Below, in pieces: positions 28,973-38,242 of a DNA stretch of 64,000 nucleotides. Positions within the stretch are counted from its first letter, which is position 1. Each line of letters opens with the position of its first letter. Location of the stretch: contig NZ_JASHJI010000001.1 in assembly GCF_030733265.1 (NCBI RefSeq), forward strand, positions 791,160 through 855,159. The letters run 5' to 3'. Position numbers and translations under genes: made by a program. The stretch comes from Roseibium sp. MMSF_3412. Lineage in GTDB: Bacteria > Pseudomonadota > Alphaproteobacteria > Rhizobiales > Stappiaceae. The notes under the pieces were generated by a model. The model did no database searches and was not told where the DNA came from. It saw nothing but the letters and a program-made list of their open reading frames with translations.

Positions 28973-29080
28973 CCTCATCCTGAGGAAGCGCGGGAGCGCC
29001 GTCTCGAAGGATCCGCAGCTGGTTCAGACCCATGTGGCCCATCCTTCGAGACGGACCTGACGGTCCTCCTCAGGATGAGG
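28973..29080. repeat. Rhizobiales-type 'CCTCATCCTGAGG' inverted repeat
   Basis: The element begins cctcatcctgagga (28973-28986) and gtctcgaaggat (29001-29012). It ends with the mirrored atccttcgagac (29041-29052) and tcctcaggatgagg (29067-29080). The two arms would fold into one long hairpin of about 108 nt. Elements of this look are very frequent between genes in Rhizobiales genomes. Confidence 0.8.
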
Positions 29081-29183
29081 GTGTGAAACGGCAACCACCC
29101 AATTCAGCTTTCATCAACCCGATGCTGTGGAGCGGAATCCGGATGACGATGGAGAGCCGTTGCGCACGGTCCGAGGCGAACGT

Positions 29184-29272
29184 CCTCTTTCCCGCCGGGA
29201 GAGGGTCAGGTGAGGGATCAGACGTTTGCATGTCTCACCGTGGTTTATCCTCTCACCCGCTCCCCGTCAGCC
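29184..29272. repeat. 'gagagggtcaggtgaggga' inverted repeat
   Basis: Left arm contains tcccgccgggagagggtcag and tgaggga. The right arm, from about 29246, reads atcctctcacccgctccccg, which is roughly its complement. Another class of dispersed hairpin repeat. Confidence 0.55.
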
Positions 29273-29617
29273 AAGACCTGTCAAGCAAGCCTGCCATTGC
29301 CTCTTGCCTTCGCCTTGTGTTCAGGTACATTGCGCGCATGACCGAGCGCACGACCCATCACTGTTCTTATGGCCACGCCGCAGTTTCACTGCGACTGCGG
29401 GCCTTTGCGGTGCGCGTACCCGAGCTTCAGGGCCCGGCCTGCGGACGATTTATGCGCTGAGGCGCCTTGTCTTTCATCCCTGAAAAGCGGCGTTTTTCCA
29501 TTCACCTGGGGCTCACGCAATAATGCGGTCGAGGCCGTGGCATTCAGCGTCATTATTCGCTAAAAGACCCCGACTTTCATTTCCGCGCGCGACGCGCGCA
29601 CCGACAACCGAGCACGC
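29273..29617. other. Spacer upstream of pheS
   Basis: No gene is supported here. It must contain the pheS promoter. I looked for a Phe-rich leader peptide with an attenuator and found no convincing tandem Phe codons in a short frame with a ribosome site. A GC-rich alternating tract (cgcgcgcgacgcgcgcacc type) lies at about 29582-29601. Confidence 0.35.
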
Positions 29618-30700
29618 ATGTCAAATCTCGACGTTTTAGAAACCGATCTCCTTGCAGCCATTGACGGCGCGGAGACCGAAACCGCCCTTGAGGACATCCG
29701 GGTCACCACCCTCGGCAAGAAGGGCAAGATCTCCGAGCAGATGAAAACGCTCGGAAAGATGACGCCGGAGGAGCGCCAGGTGATGGGACCCGCCCTCAAC
29801 GGGTTGAAAGCACGGATCACCGACGCGATCAGTGCACGCAAGGACATTCTCGCGGAAGCGGCGCTCGAGGCACGCCTTGCCAGCGAAACCGTTGACGTGA
29901 CCCTGCCGCTTCGCTCCTCACCGGCCGAAGCAGGCCGTATCCATCCGGTCAGCCAGGTGATCGACGAACTCACCGCCATCTTCGCGGATATGGGGTTCTC
30001 GATTGCCGAAGGTCCGGACGTCGAAACCGATGAACTGAACTTCACCGCGCTCAACTTTCCCGAGGGCCACCCCGCGCGCGAGATGCATGACACGTTCTTC
30101 TTCAATGAAAAGGAAGACGGCGAGCGCCTGCTGCTGCGCACGCATACCTCGCCCGTCCAGATCCGCACCATGCGCTCCCAGGAGCCGCCCATCCGCGTGA
30201 TCATTCCAGGGCGAACCTATCGCTGCGACAGCGACCAGACCCACACGCCGATGTTCCACCAGGTGGAAGGCCTGGTGATCGACAAGGAAAGCCATTTCGG
30301 GCACCTGAAATGGGTCCTGCTGGAGTTCTGCAAGGCCTTCTTCGAGGTTGACGACATCAAGATGCGTTTCCGTCCGAGCTTCTTCCCGTTCACGGAGCCG
30401 TCGATGGAAGTCGACATCCAGTGCGACCGTTCCGGTGGCGAGGTCAAGATCGGCCAGGGCGAAGACTGGCTGGAGATTCTCGGCTGCGGCATGGTGCATC
30501 CGAACGTCATCCGCAATTGCGGTCTTGATCCGGATGTCTACCAGGGCTTCGCCTGGGGCATGGGGATCGACCGCATCGCCATGCTGAAATACGGCATGCC
30601 GGACCTGAGAGCGTTCTTCGATGCGGACGTCCGCTGGATCCAGCATTACGGCTTCCGTCCGCTGGATCTGCCGACGCTGTTCGGCGGCCTGTCCACCTAA
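29618..30700 (+). CDS. pheS: Phenylalanine-tRNA ligase alpha subunit
   Basis: A 360-residue class II aminoacyl-tRNA synthetase alpha chain that charges tRNA-Phe in an alpha2-beta2 complex. The N-terminal coiled coil (about 1-90) binds tRNA. The catalytic core has motif 2-like [12 protein letters not shown] and [11 protein letters not shown], and the C-terminal motif 3 [17 protein letters not shown]. Followed by a membrane-protein gene and then pheT, probably one transcription unit. Confidence 0.97.
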   Translation: MSNLDVLETDLLAAIDGAETETALEDIRVTTLGKKGKISEQMKTLGKMTPEERQVMGPALNGLKARITDAISARKDILAEAALEARLASETVDVTLPLRSSPAEAGRIHPVSQVIDELTAIFADMGFSIAEGPDVETDELNFTALNFPEGHPAREMHDTFFFNEKEDGERLLLRTHTSPVQIRTMRSQEPPIRVIIPGRTYRCDSDQTHTPMFHQVEGLVIDKESHFGHLKWVLLEFCKAFFEVDDIKMRFRPSFFPFTEPSMEVDIQCDRSGGEVKIGQGEDWLEILGCGMVHPNVIRNCGLDPDVYQGFAWGMGIDRIAMLKYGMPDLRAFFDADVRWIQHYGFRPLDLPTLFGGLST

Positions 30701-30725
30701 TCACCCGGATCCTGGGGCAAACTCT

Positions 30726-31379
30726 ATGTCATTGATCACCCGCTTATCCCTCGTCTTGATGCTGCTGCTCGGCGCTGTCCTCCCGGCAACCGCCCAGACG
30801 GCAGACATAGACGAGCGCGTGCCGACACCAACGTCGTTCATGGAAGCGTGCGCCGAAAAGATCGAGTCCCGCGGCCGCCTGCGGTTTTGCGACACCTATT
30901 TCCGCGACAAGCTCGGAACGGAAGCCGATGCCCTGCTTTACCTGAGGGACCGGATCACCACCTTGCGCGCCAATCACGAAGCAAGCTCGGCCGAAAAATA
31001 CCAGAGCTTTCTTCAGGCGATCTACATCGTGGCCTTTCTGACAATCGCCTCGATCGTCCTGATCGCCAGCGACCGGCGCATCGGCGGAACGGCCAAATGG
31101 GCGGGCCTGACCAGCACGGCAGCGCTGCTGGTCATGGTCGTGATCGTTGCAATGGGCTGGCTTGGCAAATACCGGGCGGAATACGCGGCCCAGGTCGAAC
31201 TCGGCATCCTGCGCGACCGCATCGAGGCGGAAGCTGCACAGGCGATTGCCACCAACCAGCAGATCACGCCGGACATGGTGCGCCGCTGGACAGGCGAATT
31301 CGGTGAGATCGGCCGCCGGTTTGCCGAGAGCTATGGCGATGCGACCGTCCTGCCCGAGGTCGGACGGTTCGGCAACTGA
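30726..31379 (+). CDS. Membrane protein encoded between pheS and pheT
   Basis: A 217-residue protein with a signal-peptide-like start (residues 1-24, cleavage after ATAQ). A short periplasmic region has two Cys (EACAEK and RFCDTYF), then come two TM helices (about 97-117 and 126-148) and a C-terminal soluble helical region. I recognise no domain. The ATG at 30726 is 25 bp after pheS, and pheT begins 62 bp after its stop, so it is embedded in the synthetase operon. Confidence 0.75.
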   Translation: MSLITRLSLVLMLLLGAVLPATAQTADIDERVPTPTSFMEACAEKIESRGRLRFCDTYFRDKLGTEADALLYLRDRITTLRANHEASSAEKYQSFLQAIYIVAFLTIASIVLIASDRRIGGTAKWAGLTSTAALLVMVVIVAMGWLGKYRAEYAAQVELGILRDRIEAEAAQAIATNQQITPDMVRRWTGEFGEIGRRFAESYGDATVLPEVGRFGN

Positions 31380-31441
31380 TCCTACGAATTGAGCGGATTT
31401 GCGGCCCGTGATGCCGCGCAAGAGACAAAAGAGTACCAAAA

Positions 31442-33859
31442 ATGAAGTTCACCCTTTCCTGGCTCAAGGAGCACCTGGAAACCGATGCCAGCCTGGAAGA
31501 GATCGTCGAACGTCTGACGATGATCGGGCTGGAGGTCGAAGAGGTCACCAACCGTGCCGACAGGCTGAAGCCGTTCCGGATCGCGAAGGTCCTGGAAGCC
31601 GAACAGCACCCGAACGCCGACAGGCTGCGCGTGCTCAAGGTTGATACCGGCGACGGCGACCCGGTGCAGATCGTCTGCGGGGCGCCCAATGCGCGTGCCG
31701 GTCTTGTCGGCGTGCTCGGCAAGCCGGGCGACTATATTCCCGGTCTCGACACCACCTTGTCCGTCGGCAAGATCCGCGATGTGGAAAGCTTCGGCATGAT
31801 GTGTTCGGAGCGCGAGCTTGAACTGTCGGACGAACATGACGGTATCATCGACCTGCCTTCGGATGCACCGGTTGGCGTCAACTACGCCGAATGGGCGGGT
31901 CTGGACGAGCCGGTCATCGAAATCGGGCTGACGCCGAACCGCCCGGACTGCACCGGCGTCTACGGGATCGCGCGCGATCTCGCCGCAGCCGGGCTCGGCA
32001 AGCTTAAGGAACGCTCGCACGAGCAGATCCGCGGCAGCTACCCCTGCCCTGTCAGCGTCACTTTGGACTTCGGCGACACGAAACCGATGTGCAAGGCGTT
32101 CGGACTGCGCATGGTCAAGGGCCTCAAGAACGGCCCGTCGCCGCAGTGGCTGCAGGACCGCCTCACGGCCATCGGCCTGCGTCCGATCAACATCCTTGTC
32201 GACATCACCAACTACATCACCTTTGACCAGGGTCGTCCGCTGCACGTGTTCGACGCCGACAAGGTGCACGGAAACCTCGTGGTCCGGCGCGGCAAGGAGG
32301 GCGAGACCCTCGACGGCCTCAACGGCAAGTCCTACGAGGTCGACGACACCGTGTGCGTCATTGCCGACGACAACGCCGTGGAAAGCCTTGGCGGCATCCT
32401 CGGCGGCGAGCCGTCCGGCTGCACCGAAGACACGGTCAATGTCCTGATCGAATCCGCGCTTTGGGACGAGGACGACATCGCGGCGACCGGCCGCAAGCTC
32501 GGCGTCAACACGGACGCGCGTTACCGGTTCGAGCGCGGGGTCGATCCCGACTACATGATGCCTGGCCTGGAATACGCCACCCGCATGGTACTCGACCTGT
32601 GCGGCGGCGAACCGTCGGAAACCACCCAGGCAGGCCGCGTTCCGGACAGCAGCAACATCATCGAGTTCCCCTATTCGGAGATCCGCCGACTGTCCGGTGT
32701 CGAGGTGTCGCTCGCCGAGGCGAACCTGACGCTGAAGTCGCTCGGGTTCTGGATTTCCGGCGGCGGCGATACCGTCAAGGTCGCGGCACCGAGCTGGCGT
32801 CCGGACATCGAGGGCAAGGCAGATCTAGTCGAGGAAATCGTCCGCATCATCGGGCTTGACCGGGTGCCGCTGACGCCCCTGCCACGCACCGGCACCGTCG
32901 GACAGAAAGTCCTGACCACGGGACAGATCCGGCGCAACCGGGCAAGGCGCGCACTGGCCGCGCGCGGTTTCAACGAGGCCGTGACCTGGTCGTTCATTTC
33001 CAGACCCCAGGCAGAGCTTTTCGGTGGCGGCAACGCCGCTCTTGCGCTTGCCAATCCGATCTCGCACGAAATGTCGGACATGCGCCCGAGCCTGCTGCCG
33101 GGCCTGTTGACCGCGGCCCAGCGCAATGCCGACCGCGGTTTCGGCGATGTGGCGCTGTTCGAAATCGGCCAGGTTTTTCACGGTGACACACCCGAGGGCC
33201 AGAAGATGGTTGCCGCCGGCGTGCGCCGGGGCACGGCGAAACTGCAGGGTCCGGGCCGGCACTGGTCCGGAAATTCCGGCGAAGTGGATGTCTATGACGC
33301 GAAGGCCGACGCGGAAGCCGCGCTTGCCGCGATCGGGGCTCCGGTCGACCGCTTGCAGGTCTACGCCGATGCGCCGTCTACCTTTCATCCCGGACGTTCC
33401 GGCTGCCTGAAACTCGGGCCCAAAAACACGCTTGCCGTCTTTGGAGAGGTTCATCCGCGGACCCTGGCCGAGCTTGATATCGAAGGCCCCCTGGTGGCTT
33501 TCGAGATCGACCTCGACGCCCTGCCGCAGCCGAAGAAAAAAGGCGGCGGCTCCAAGGGCGCGCTCAACGCCAGCCATCTCATGCCGGTCCGGCGCGATTT
33601 CGCATTCCTGGTCGGCCAGGATGTTGTCGCAGAGACCGTGCTGAAAGCGGCAAGAGGCGCCGAAAAGAACCTGATCGCCGACGTGACCCTGTTCGACATC
33701 TATGAAGGACAGGGCGTGCCGGAGGGCCAGAAGTCGGTCGCGATCGATGTGCTGCTGCAGCCGCGCCAGAAGACGCTGACGGACGAGGAAATCGACACGG
33801 TGGCGAAGAAGATCATCGCCAATGTCGAGAAGGCGACCGGCGGCACGCTCCGGGGCTGA
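31442..33859 (+). CDS. pheT: Phenylalanine-tRNA ligase beta subunit
   Basis: An 805-residue beta chain of the normal long bacterial type. An N-terminal EMAP/OB tRNA-binding domain (about 39-150) is followed by the B3/B4 editing module, B5 domain, catalytic-like module and the C-terminal FDX-ACB anticodon-binding domain (about 712-805, starting [12 protein letters not shown]). The B3/B4 domains hydrolyse mischarged Tyr-tRNA-Phe. A 9-bp hairpin without a T tail (33886-33914) lies after the stop. Confidence 0.97.
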   Translation: MKFTLSWLKEHLETDASLEEIVERLTMIGLEVEEVTNRADRLKPFRIAKVLEAEQHPNADRLRVLKVDTGDGDPVQIVCGAPNARAGLVGVLGKPGDYIPGLDTTLSVGKIRDVESFGMMCSERELELSDEHDGIIDLPSDAPVGVNYAEWAGLDEPVIEIGLTPNRPDCTGVYGIARDLAAAGLGKLKERSHEQIRGSYPCPVSVTLDFGDTKPMCKAFGLRMVKGLKNGPSPQWLQDRLTAIGLRPINILVDITNYITFDQGRPLHVFDADKVHGNLVVRRGKEGETLDGLNGKSYEVDDTVCVIADDNAVESLGGILGGEPSGCTEDTVNVLIESALWDEDDIAATGRKLGVNTDARYRFERGVDPDYMMPGLEYATRMVLDLCGGEPSETTQAGRVPDSSNIIEFPYSEIRRLSGVEVSLAEANLTLKSLGFWISGGGDTVKVAAPSWRPDIEGKADLVEEIVRIIGLDRVPLTPLPRTGTVGQKVLTTGQIRRNRARRALAARGFNEAVTWSFISRPQAELFGGGNAALALANPISHEMSDMRPSLLPGLLTAAQRNADRGFGDVALFEIGQVFHGDTPEGQKMVAAGVRRGTAKLQGPGRHWSGNSGEVDVYDAKADAEAALAAIGAPVDRLQVYADAPSTFHPGRSGCLKLGPKNTLAVFGEVHPRTLAELDIEGPLVAFEIDLDALPQPKKKGGGSKGALNASHLMPVRRDFAFLVGQDVVAETVLKAARGAEKNLIADVTLFDIYEGQGVPEGQKSVAIDVLLQPRQKTLTDEEIDTVAKKIIANVEKATGGTLRG

Positions 33860-33952
33860 CCGGCCCGCCGACAGGCAACGTGGATGCGCAGCGGCTTTTT
33901 CAGAACCGCTGCGCGCTCCCCGGCAAGCGTTCCATCTACCGAACAGAATGGC

Positions 33953-34273
33953 TCAGCGGAAGTTCCGGCTCCGGAAGCACTGGTTGCCGACCGCGCACTT
34001 CTTGTTGTCCTTTGTCGGCGCGAATTTCGGGCGCAGCATCTTTGCGTCGGGCGAGCAGTAGTTTGACGTCGCGACGAACTTGTCGAAGGTCGTCGGACCT
34101 GTGGTCATGACGACACTGCCTCGTTGCTTGACGAGTGCCTGCGCCTGGGCGCAGGTGAGCTGACGCGTGTCTGGGCGCGCCTGCGCATGTGTCACCGAGA
34201 CGGATGCCATCAGGGTCACGGCGGCAAGGCCAACGGCACCCACTCCGGTGCATAACGGTCTGGCGAAGGTCAT
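33953..34273 (-). CDS. Small secreted Cys-containing protein, paralogue 1
   Basis: A 106-residue protein with a signal peptide (residues 1-30, ending THAQA) and a mature part of about 75 residues. The pattern is RPDTRQLTCAQAQALVKQRG, VVMTTGPTTFDKFVAT and then C-x-PTKDxxxC-x-V-x-x-C near the end, giving four Cys that could form two disulfides. Its neighbour 34397-34741 shares this pattern. No function known to me. GGGAG lies before the ATG at 34273. It is convergent with pheT. Confidence 0.7.
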   Translation of the reverse strand: MTFARPLCTGVGAVGLAAVTLMASVSVTHAQARPDTRQLTCAQAQALVKQRGSVVMTTGPTTFDKFVATSNYCSPDAKMLRPKFAPTKDNKKCAVGNQCFRSRNFR

Positions 34274-34396
34274 CAAGCACACTCCCCACTTGGCTGGCTG
34301 CCGGAATTTGCTTTCCGACGACGTCTGTCTCGATTGAACGCGTGGCCCCCGCGCCGCTTTCCGGACAAACCCGGGCGGCACGAGATGCTTTTCATT

Positions 34397-34741
34397 TTAG
34401 AAGTCGTTGAACCTCAGGATATTCGGATCAATACAGACCCGCACCAGGCACTGCCGGACATCCTTGGTGGGCACCCACTGCTTGTTCGTGACCTCTCCGT
34501 GCTGGCAGAAGTTCCGTGTGTAGACATACCGGTCGAAGGTATACTGACCAGTTCGCAGGACGGCGGCTCCATTCTGCTTGATCAGCGATTGGACCTGTCC
34601 ACAAGAGAGAGAGCGCGTGTCAGGCCTGCCGGACTGCGCCTGTGACACCTGAACCGAAACTGTTGTGAGTGCGGTGGCCCCGATCGCCAACACCATGCAT
34701 TTACGCAGGGATTTTGAGAAGTCTTCAGAAAACATCTTCAT
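34397..34741 (-). CDS. Small secreted Cys-containing protein, paralogue 2
   Basis: A 114-residue protein with a signal peptide (hydrophobic core VLAIGATALTTVSV, cleavage near SQAQ) and a mature domain like its downstream neighbour: GRPDTRSLSCGQVQSLIKQN, then TGQYTFDRYVYT, CQHGE, PTKDVRQCLVRVC. The four Cys keep nearly the same spacing. The start may be 34741 or 34750. The two genes are tandem, in the same direction and 123 bp apart, which fits an old duplication. Confidence 0.7.
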   Translation of the reverse strand: MKMFSEDFSKSLRKCMVLAIGATALTTVSVQVSQAQSGRPDTRSLSCGQVQSLIKQNGAAVLRTGQYTFDRYVYTRNFCQHGEVTNKQWVPTKDVRQCLVRVCIDPNILRFNDF

Positions 34742-34923
34742 TCGAACCATCCAAATCTGGCTGCCCCGTTTCAAACATGGCACCGGAAACGGGTGTGTCA
34801 AGCAAGACCCGGATGTACATCTGATCACTCATTTTCAACTGTGCCCGACGGCCTCGTCAAAGCTACGTATGCTTCGATCGTCAGAATCGGGTAGCGTCGG
34901 CGGCCCGGAAAGAGGACCACCCC

Positions 34924-35568
34924 ATGACGCAACGTTCTGGCACCAGCAAGACGGACCTGCTCGGCGATCCGTATCAGGCCCGCGAAGAGGACCGCATCGC
35001 CCATCTGAAAGACGTGATCGCATCCGTACCGCACATCATGGAGATACTTGCGACGATCCGTGATCTCGATCTGCCCGATGCCTGGCTGGTTTCAGGGGGG
35101 CTCTATCAGACGGTCTGGAACGTTTTGACCGGGCGGGCCCTCCTTCACGGCATCAAGGATTTCGATGTCATCTATTTTGACGGGCAGGACCTTTCCTACG
35201 AGGCGGAAGACGCGGTTATCAGGCGCGTCAACGATGCCTTGCCGGAATTCGCCGACCTGCTTGAAGTGCGGAACCAGGCCCGTGTGCACCTGTGGTACGA
35301 GCAGCGCTTTGGCCGTCCTTACCGGCCGCTCGACTGTTCCATGGATGCGCTGACGACCTATGCGGCCCGCACGCATGCGGTTGCTGCACGTCTCAAGGCG
35401 GACGGTACGCTCGACATTCACGCTCCGTTCGGCCTGGCAAATCTTTTTGCGATGCGGCTCGTGCCGAACTTCACGCAGCAGAACGAAGAGACCTATGTCG
35501 AGAAGGCGGAACGGATGAAAGTCCTCTGGCCGGAGCTCGAGGTCGTTCCGTGGCAACCTGCCGTGTGA
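34924..35568 (+). CDS. Nucleotidyltransferase-family protein (DUF925/NTP_transf_6)
   Basis: A 214-residue protein with the polymerase-beta-like motif: WLVSGGLYQTVWNVL (about residues 56-70) and then IKDFDVIYFD (about 78-87), which gives the metal-binding D-x-D. This matches the nucleotidyltransferase family formerly DUF925. Substrate unknown, and no HEPN partner is adjacent, so a toxin role is not indicated. The upstream CGGAAAGAGG is a fair ribosome site. Confidence 0.82.
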   Translation: MTQRSGTSKTDLLGDPYQAREEDRIAHLKDVIASVPHIMEILATIRDLDLPDAWLVSGGLYQTVWNVLTGRALLHGIKDFDVIYFDGQDLSYEAEDAVIRRVNDALPEFADLLEVRNQARVHLWYEQRFGRPYRPLDCSMDALTTYAARTHAVAARLKADGTLDIHAPFGLANLFAMRLVPNFTQQNEETYVEKAERMKVLWPELEVVPWQPAV

Positions 35569-35616
35569 TCGCGCATTGACAACAGCAAAAGTCTGTAGAG
35601 AGGTGTGACAAACGCT

Positions 35617-35994
35617 ATGAAGGGAATGGATCAAATGCGGATGTTCGGATTGGCGGTGGCAGTCCTAGCCCTGGTCTCACTCATGGATACGAAGCCGGCC
35701 CAGGCCCTGTCGGGCAATGATCTGTTTTCGGCATGCCAGTACGGCCGGCCGGTCAGCAAGGATGTGTGCTACGGCTATGTCGTCGGCGCGCTCGCGCAGA
35801 TCTCGGCGGGCATCCAGAAGGCGAAACGGGACGGTACCGACTACCCGTGGGACATCTGCATAAGCAATGAATACTCGTACAAGCAGTATGTAGATATTTT
35901 CATGGAGTATCTTCGCGCCAACAAGGCACAAAGGCATATTGATGGGTCCTGGCTTTTCCTGAGCGCGATGGCGGAGGCCGTTCCATGCAGTTAG
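35617..35994 (+). CDS. Secreted Rap1a/Tai-like small protein
   Basis: A 125-residue protein from the ATG at 35617 (GTG at 35605 and ATG at 35635 are also possible). It has a signal peptide (cleavage near AQA-LSG) and a mature domain with GNDLFSACQ, VCYGYVVGALAQI, a CISNEYSYKQYVDIFMEYL helix and Cys near the C-terminus. The spacing of Cys and the GY-x-G helix recalls the Rap1a/Tai immunity-protein family. No toxin or type VI secretion gene is nearby, so an immunity function is not supported here. Confidence 0.65.
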   Translation: MKGMDQMRMFGLAVAVLALVSLMDTKPAQALSGNDLFSACQYGRPVSKDVCYGYVVGALAQISAGIQKAKRDGTDYPWDICISNEYSYKQYVDIFMEYLRANKAQRHIDGSWLFLSAMAEAVPCS

Positions 35995-36057
35995 CGCTTC
36001 TCCGGCGCTGCGAAGACGTTACAGAAAGGATCGTGCATTCAAGGGCATAGCCACAAA

Positions 36058-36084
36058 CGAAAACGGCGGCTCGACGCCGCCGTA
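36058..36084 (-). terminator. Terminator of the VPLPA-CTERM gene
   Basis: An 8-bp stem (acggcggc at 36064-36071 with gccgccgt at 36077-36084) and a 5-base loop. On the minus strand it is followed by TTTTCG. It lies 24 bp after the stop of the minus-strand gene. Confidence 0.75.
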
Positions 36085-36107
36085 AGCTGTTTTCATTTTG
36101 AACCCGG

Positions 36108-36767
36108 TCAGGCCGTTTTCCGCATTCTGCCCAGCGCCGCAAGACCGCCGAGACCCGTCAGCAGAAGCAAAATGCCCGCGGGAAGCGGAACAACGGTTGC
36201 CTTGACAAGCCAGTCATTGGTTCCGCTGTAGTCGATCCAGCCTTCCGCAACGAATGTGCTGTTGTCGCCAGGAATCCGGTGGCCGTTATCGATGAAATTG
36301 AGCACGCTCGTGCCGTCCGACTTGCCTTCCAGATTGTAGCAATCCGTCACGGCGCCCAACACTCCGCCGCACACCGATCCGGTGCCGGCCATGGCCCGAA
36401 ATCCGTTACCGGCAGAAACCAGGTTGCTCAGGACATAGGAGACCTTGGACAGCTTGCCGTCGTCAGGGTTCACCGACGTACCCGCCGGCGTGGTCGCGTC
36501 AGCATTGAAAGCCAGGTGGCCGCTTATGGTGGCCGTTGCACCGACACCGGTCGATCCGTCCCAGGTCAAGTAAACGGACGCTCCAGCGGAACTGGCGCTG
36601 AAAACCTCGTCCGGATTTGTGGTGCCGAACAGACTGTCGAGCCGCAAGCCGTAATATGCTCCGAGCGCGCCATATCCGTGATCAAGGAGCTGCCAGGTCA
36701 AGGCCTGCGCCGCAGTCAGCGGAGTGCATATCATCGCTGTCGCTGCAATAATCGCCTTAAGTTTCAT
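36108..36767 (-). CDS. VPLPA-CTERM sorting-domain surface protein
   Basis: A 219-residue exported protein: signal peptide (residues 1-22, ending AAQA), beta-rich middle, and the C-terminal tripartite signal VPLPAGILLLLTGLGGLAAL followed by basic GRMRK. That is the VPLPA-CTERM motif, recognised by exosortase-type transpeptidases that anchor or release proteins at the cell surface. The cognate exosortase is not in this window. The middle has two Cys (SVCGGVLGAVTDCYN). A hairpin terminator follows. Confidence 0.82.
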   Translation of the reverse strand: MKLKAIIAATAMICTPLTAAQALTWQLLDHGYGALGAYYGLRLDSLFGTTNPDEVFSASSAGASVYLTWDGSTGVGATATISGHLAFNADATTPAGTSVNPDDGKLSKVSYVLSNLVSAGNGFRAMAGTGSVCGGVLGAVTDCYNLEGKSDGTSVLNFIDNGHRIPGDNSTFVAEGWIDYSGTNDWLVKATVVPLPAGILLLLTGLGGLAALGRMRKTA

Positions 36768-37096
36768 TCACGCCTCCCAAAACGTAAAAAACAAACTTAT
36801 CGAGCAAACCCGGTTTCGTTTTCTTGGTCGGGGTTTGCTTTAAAAACATCAGAATACAACCTGATACTTGCCCATCGGTTGTAGCATGGATCGCGCCGAG
36901 AGGGAATTTTTTTAACGCTTTCTTAACACCTCGACGATCAACACGCTGTGAGTTTCAGGCGCAAATGTCCGGCGCTGTACCATGGCCCCGCCCTTTTTTG
37001 ATTATCAATGCGTGCACTGCGCTCGCACACCGTTCAGCGCGTGTGTTAGCATCGATCCCGTGACCGTCTGAAAAGACCGAGCAGCAGGGGATTGAT
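36768..37096. other. Divergent intergenic region without a gene
   Basis: 329 bases between the divergent VPLPA-CTERM and VOC genes. It is AT-rich around 36778-36850 and 36905-36930, presumably with both promoters. I see no gene, strong repeat or hairpin. Confidence 0.35.
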
Positions 37097-37462
37097 ATGG
37101 CAACCTTTCGCTACATCGTCGACGACGTCGATCAAGCGGTGTCGTTCTATCGGGATCAGCTGGGTTTCGTGCTGGATCAGCAGTATGGGCCCGCCATGGC
37201 GATCCTGAACAAGGACGACTTGCAGCTCTGGGTCGCCGGTCCGCTCGCGTCGGCGTCGAGGCCGATGCCGGATGGCTCAAAACCCGCGCCGGGTGGCTGG
37301 AGCAGGATCGTGGTGGTTGTCACGGATATTGCCGGAACGGTGGAGGATCTTCGTCAAGCGGGCGTGCGCTTCAAAAACGATATCGTGGAAGGTCCGGGCG
37401 GCCGGCAGATCCTGTGCGAGGACCCGTCGGGAAACGTCGTGGAGCTGTTCCAGCCGGGTTGA
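37097..37462 (+). CDS. VOC-family (glyoxalase/bleomycin-resistance-like) protein
   Basis: A 121-residue vicinal-oxygen-chelate protein with the paired beta-alpha-beta-beta-beta modules: FRYIVDDVDQAVSFYRDQLG (module 1) and IVVVVTDIAGTVEDLRQAGV (module 2), ending CEDPSGNVVELFQP. The metal ligand usually placed at the first strand (H) is replaced by Tyr/Ile here, so it may act as a binding protein rather than a metal enzyme. Short, single gene. Confidence 0.85.
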   Translation: MATFRYIVDDVDQAVSFYRDQLGFVLDQQYGPAMAILNKDDLQLWVAGPLASASRPMPDGSKPAPGGWSRIVVVVTDIAGTVEDLRQAGVRFKNDIVEGPGGRQILCEDPSGNVVELFQPG

Positions 37463-37490
37463 AGCCTTTTCGCCATCTGGCGTTGGCCCC

Positions 37491-38165
37491 CTATCCTGTG
37501 TCCTTTTCCCGCTCAGCGACCGATGCCTCGCCCTTGGGGGTCAATCCATAGATCCCACGCTCGACGCGCTCGAACCAGCCATAATGATCGTCGGCCATCA
37601 TTCGCGTTGCCCGGGCGACGCCGGTCGCTTTGGCAACCTCTGCGCCACGGCTCGGGCCGTTGGCGTTCAGATGATCCGCGCAGCGCATGGCATCCTGACG
37701 GTAGGCCGTCACCAGCGTGACACGTGTCGACCCGCCGGTGTTGGGATCGCCGACCCGTTTGGCAAATTCCTTGAGCAGCCGGACCTTGCGCTGCTTTGAC
37801 TTGCGCGGCACATAAGGCGCCGGATCTGTATGGACCTCTACCAGTCCGTCGGCGAGCCGGACCGTGATCAGACCAAGACCAAGCCTCCGTGCGAGCTTTA
37901 GATTGTTCTTCAGGGCGGATTGGAAGCGTCGTCCGGGTCCGCGCGCAACGGCAACGTAAACCGCGTCGGTCACCGCCTGACGTGCGATCGCCTGGTGGAA
38001 CAGGCCAAGGGTAAAACCGGTTTTCAGCTCGACGATCACAGGGTCTTCATCGCCCCGGCAGGCAACGATATCCGCCGCCCCGACTTCGGCCTTGACCTCA
38101 TAGCCCTGCCCGGTGAGGAACGTTTTGACAGGCTGATAGAGTTCGGTTTCCAGAATGCGGCCCAT
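37491..38165 (-). CDS. DUF2161-domain PD-(D/E)XK-like protein
   Basis: A 224-residue protein with an N-terminal restriction-endonuclease-like core: ETELYQPVKTFLTGQGYEVK, AADIVACRGDEDPVIVELK (D, then ExK). The C-terminal half is winged-helix-like (GPSRGAEVAKATGVARATRMMADDHYGWFERV). This matches the DUF2161 family, whose role is unknown. The PD-ExK motif is intact, so nuclease activity is possible. It stands between convergent VOC and co-directional pabBC genes. Confidence 0.8.
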   Translation of the reverse strand: MGRILETELYQPVKTFLTGQGYEVKAEVGAADIVACRGDEDPVIVELKTGFTLGLFHQAIARQAVTDAVYVAVARGPGRRFQSALKNNLKLARRLGLGLITVRLADGLVEVHTDPAPYVPRKSKQRKVRLLKEFAKRVGDPNTGGSTRVTLVTAYRQDAMRCADHLNANGPSRGAEVAKATGVARATRMMADDHYGWFERVERGIYGLTPKGEASVAEREKDTG

Positions 38166-38242
38166 CGGGCGATCCTAAGCGCACGCACCTGTGTGAACAA
38201 TATGGGGACAGGCTTCATCCAAAGCAGGTTTTGCTGCCGGCC

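Noticed and set aside
28748..29460. Overlapping plus-strand frames of 75-142 codons
   Set aside because: They consist of repeat DNA; the frame is not preserved between repeat copies and there are no ribosome sites.
29273..29617. Phe leader peptide and attenuator before pheS
   Set aside because: No short frame with ribosome site and tandem Phe codons followed by a terminator hairpin.
33886..33914. Hairpin after pheT as terminator
   Set aside because: A 9-bp stem but no T run on either strand; may be structural only.
34924..35568. Nucleotidyltransferase as a MNT toxin-antitoxin component
   Set aside because: Family is DUF925-like and no HEPN partner lies beside it.
35617..35994. Rap1a/Tai-like protein as a type VI immunity gene
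   Set aside because: No amidase toxin or type VI secretion gene nearby; family resemblance is weak.
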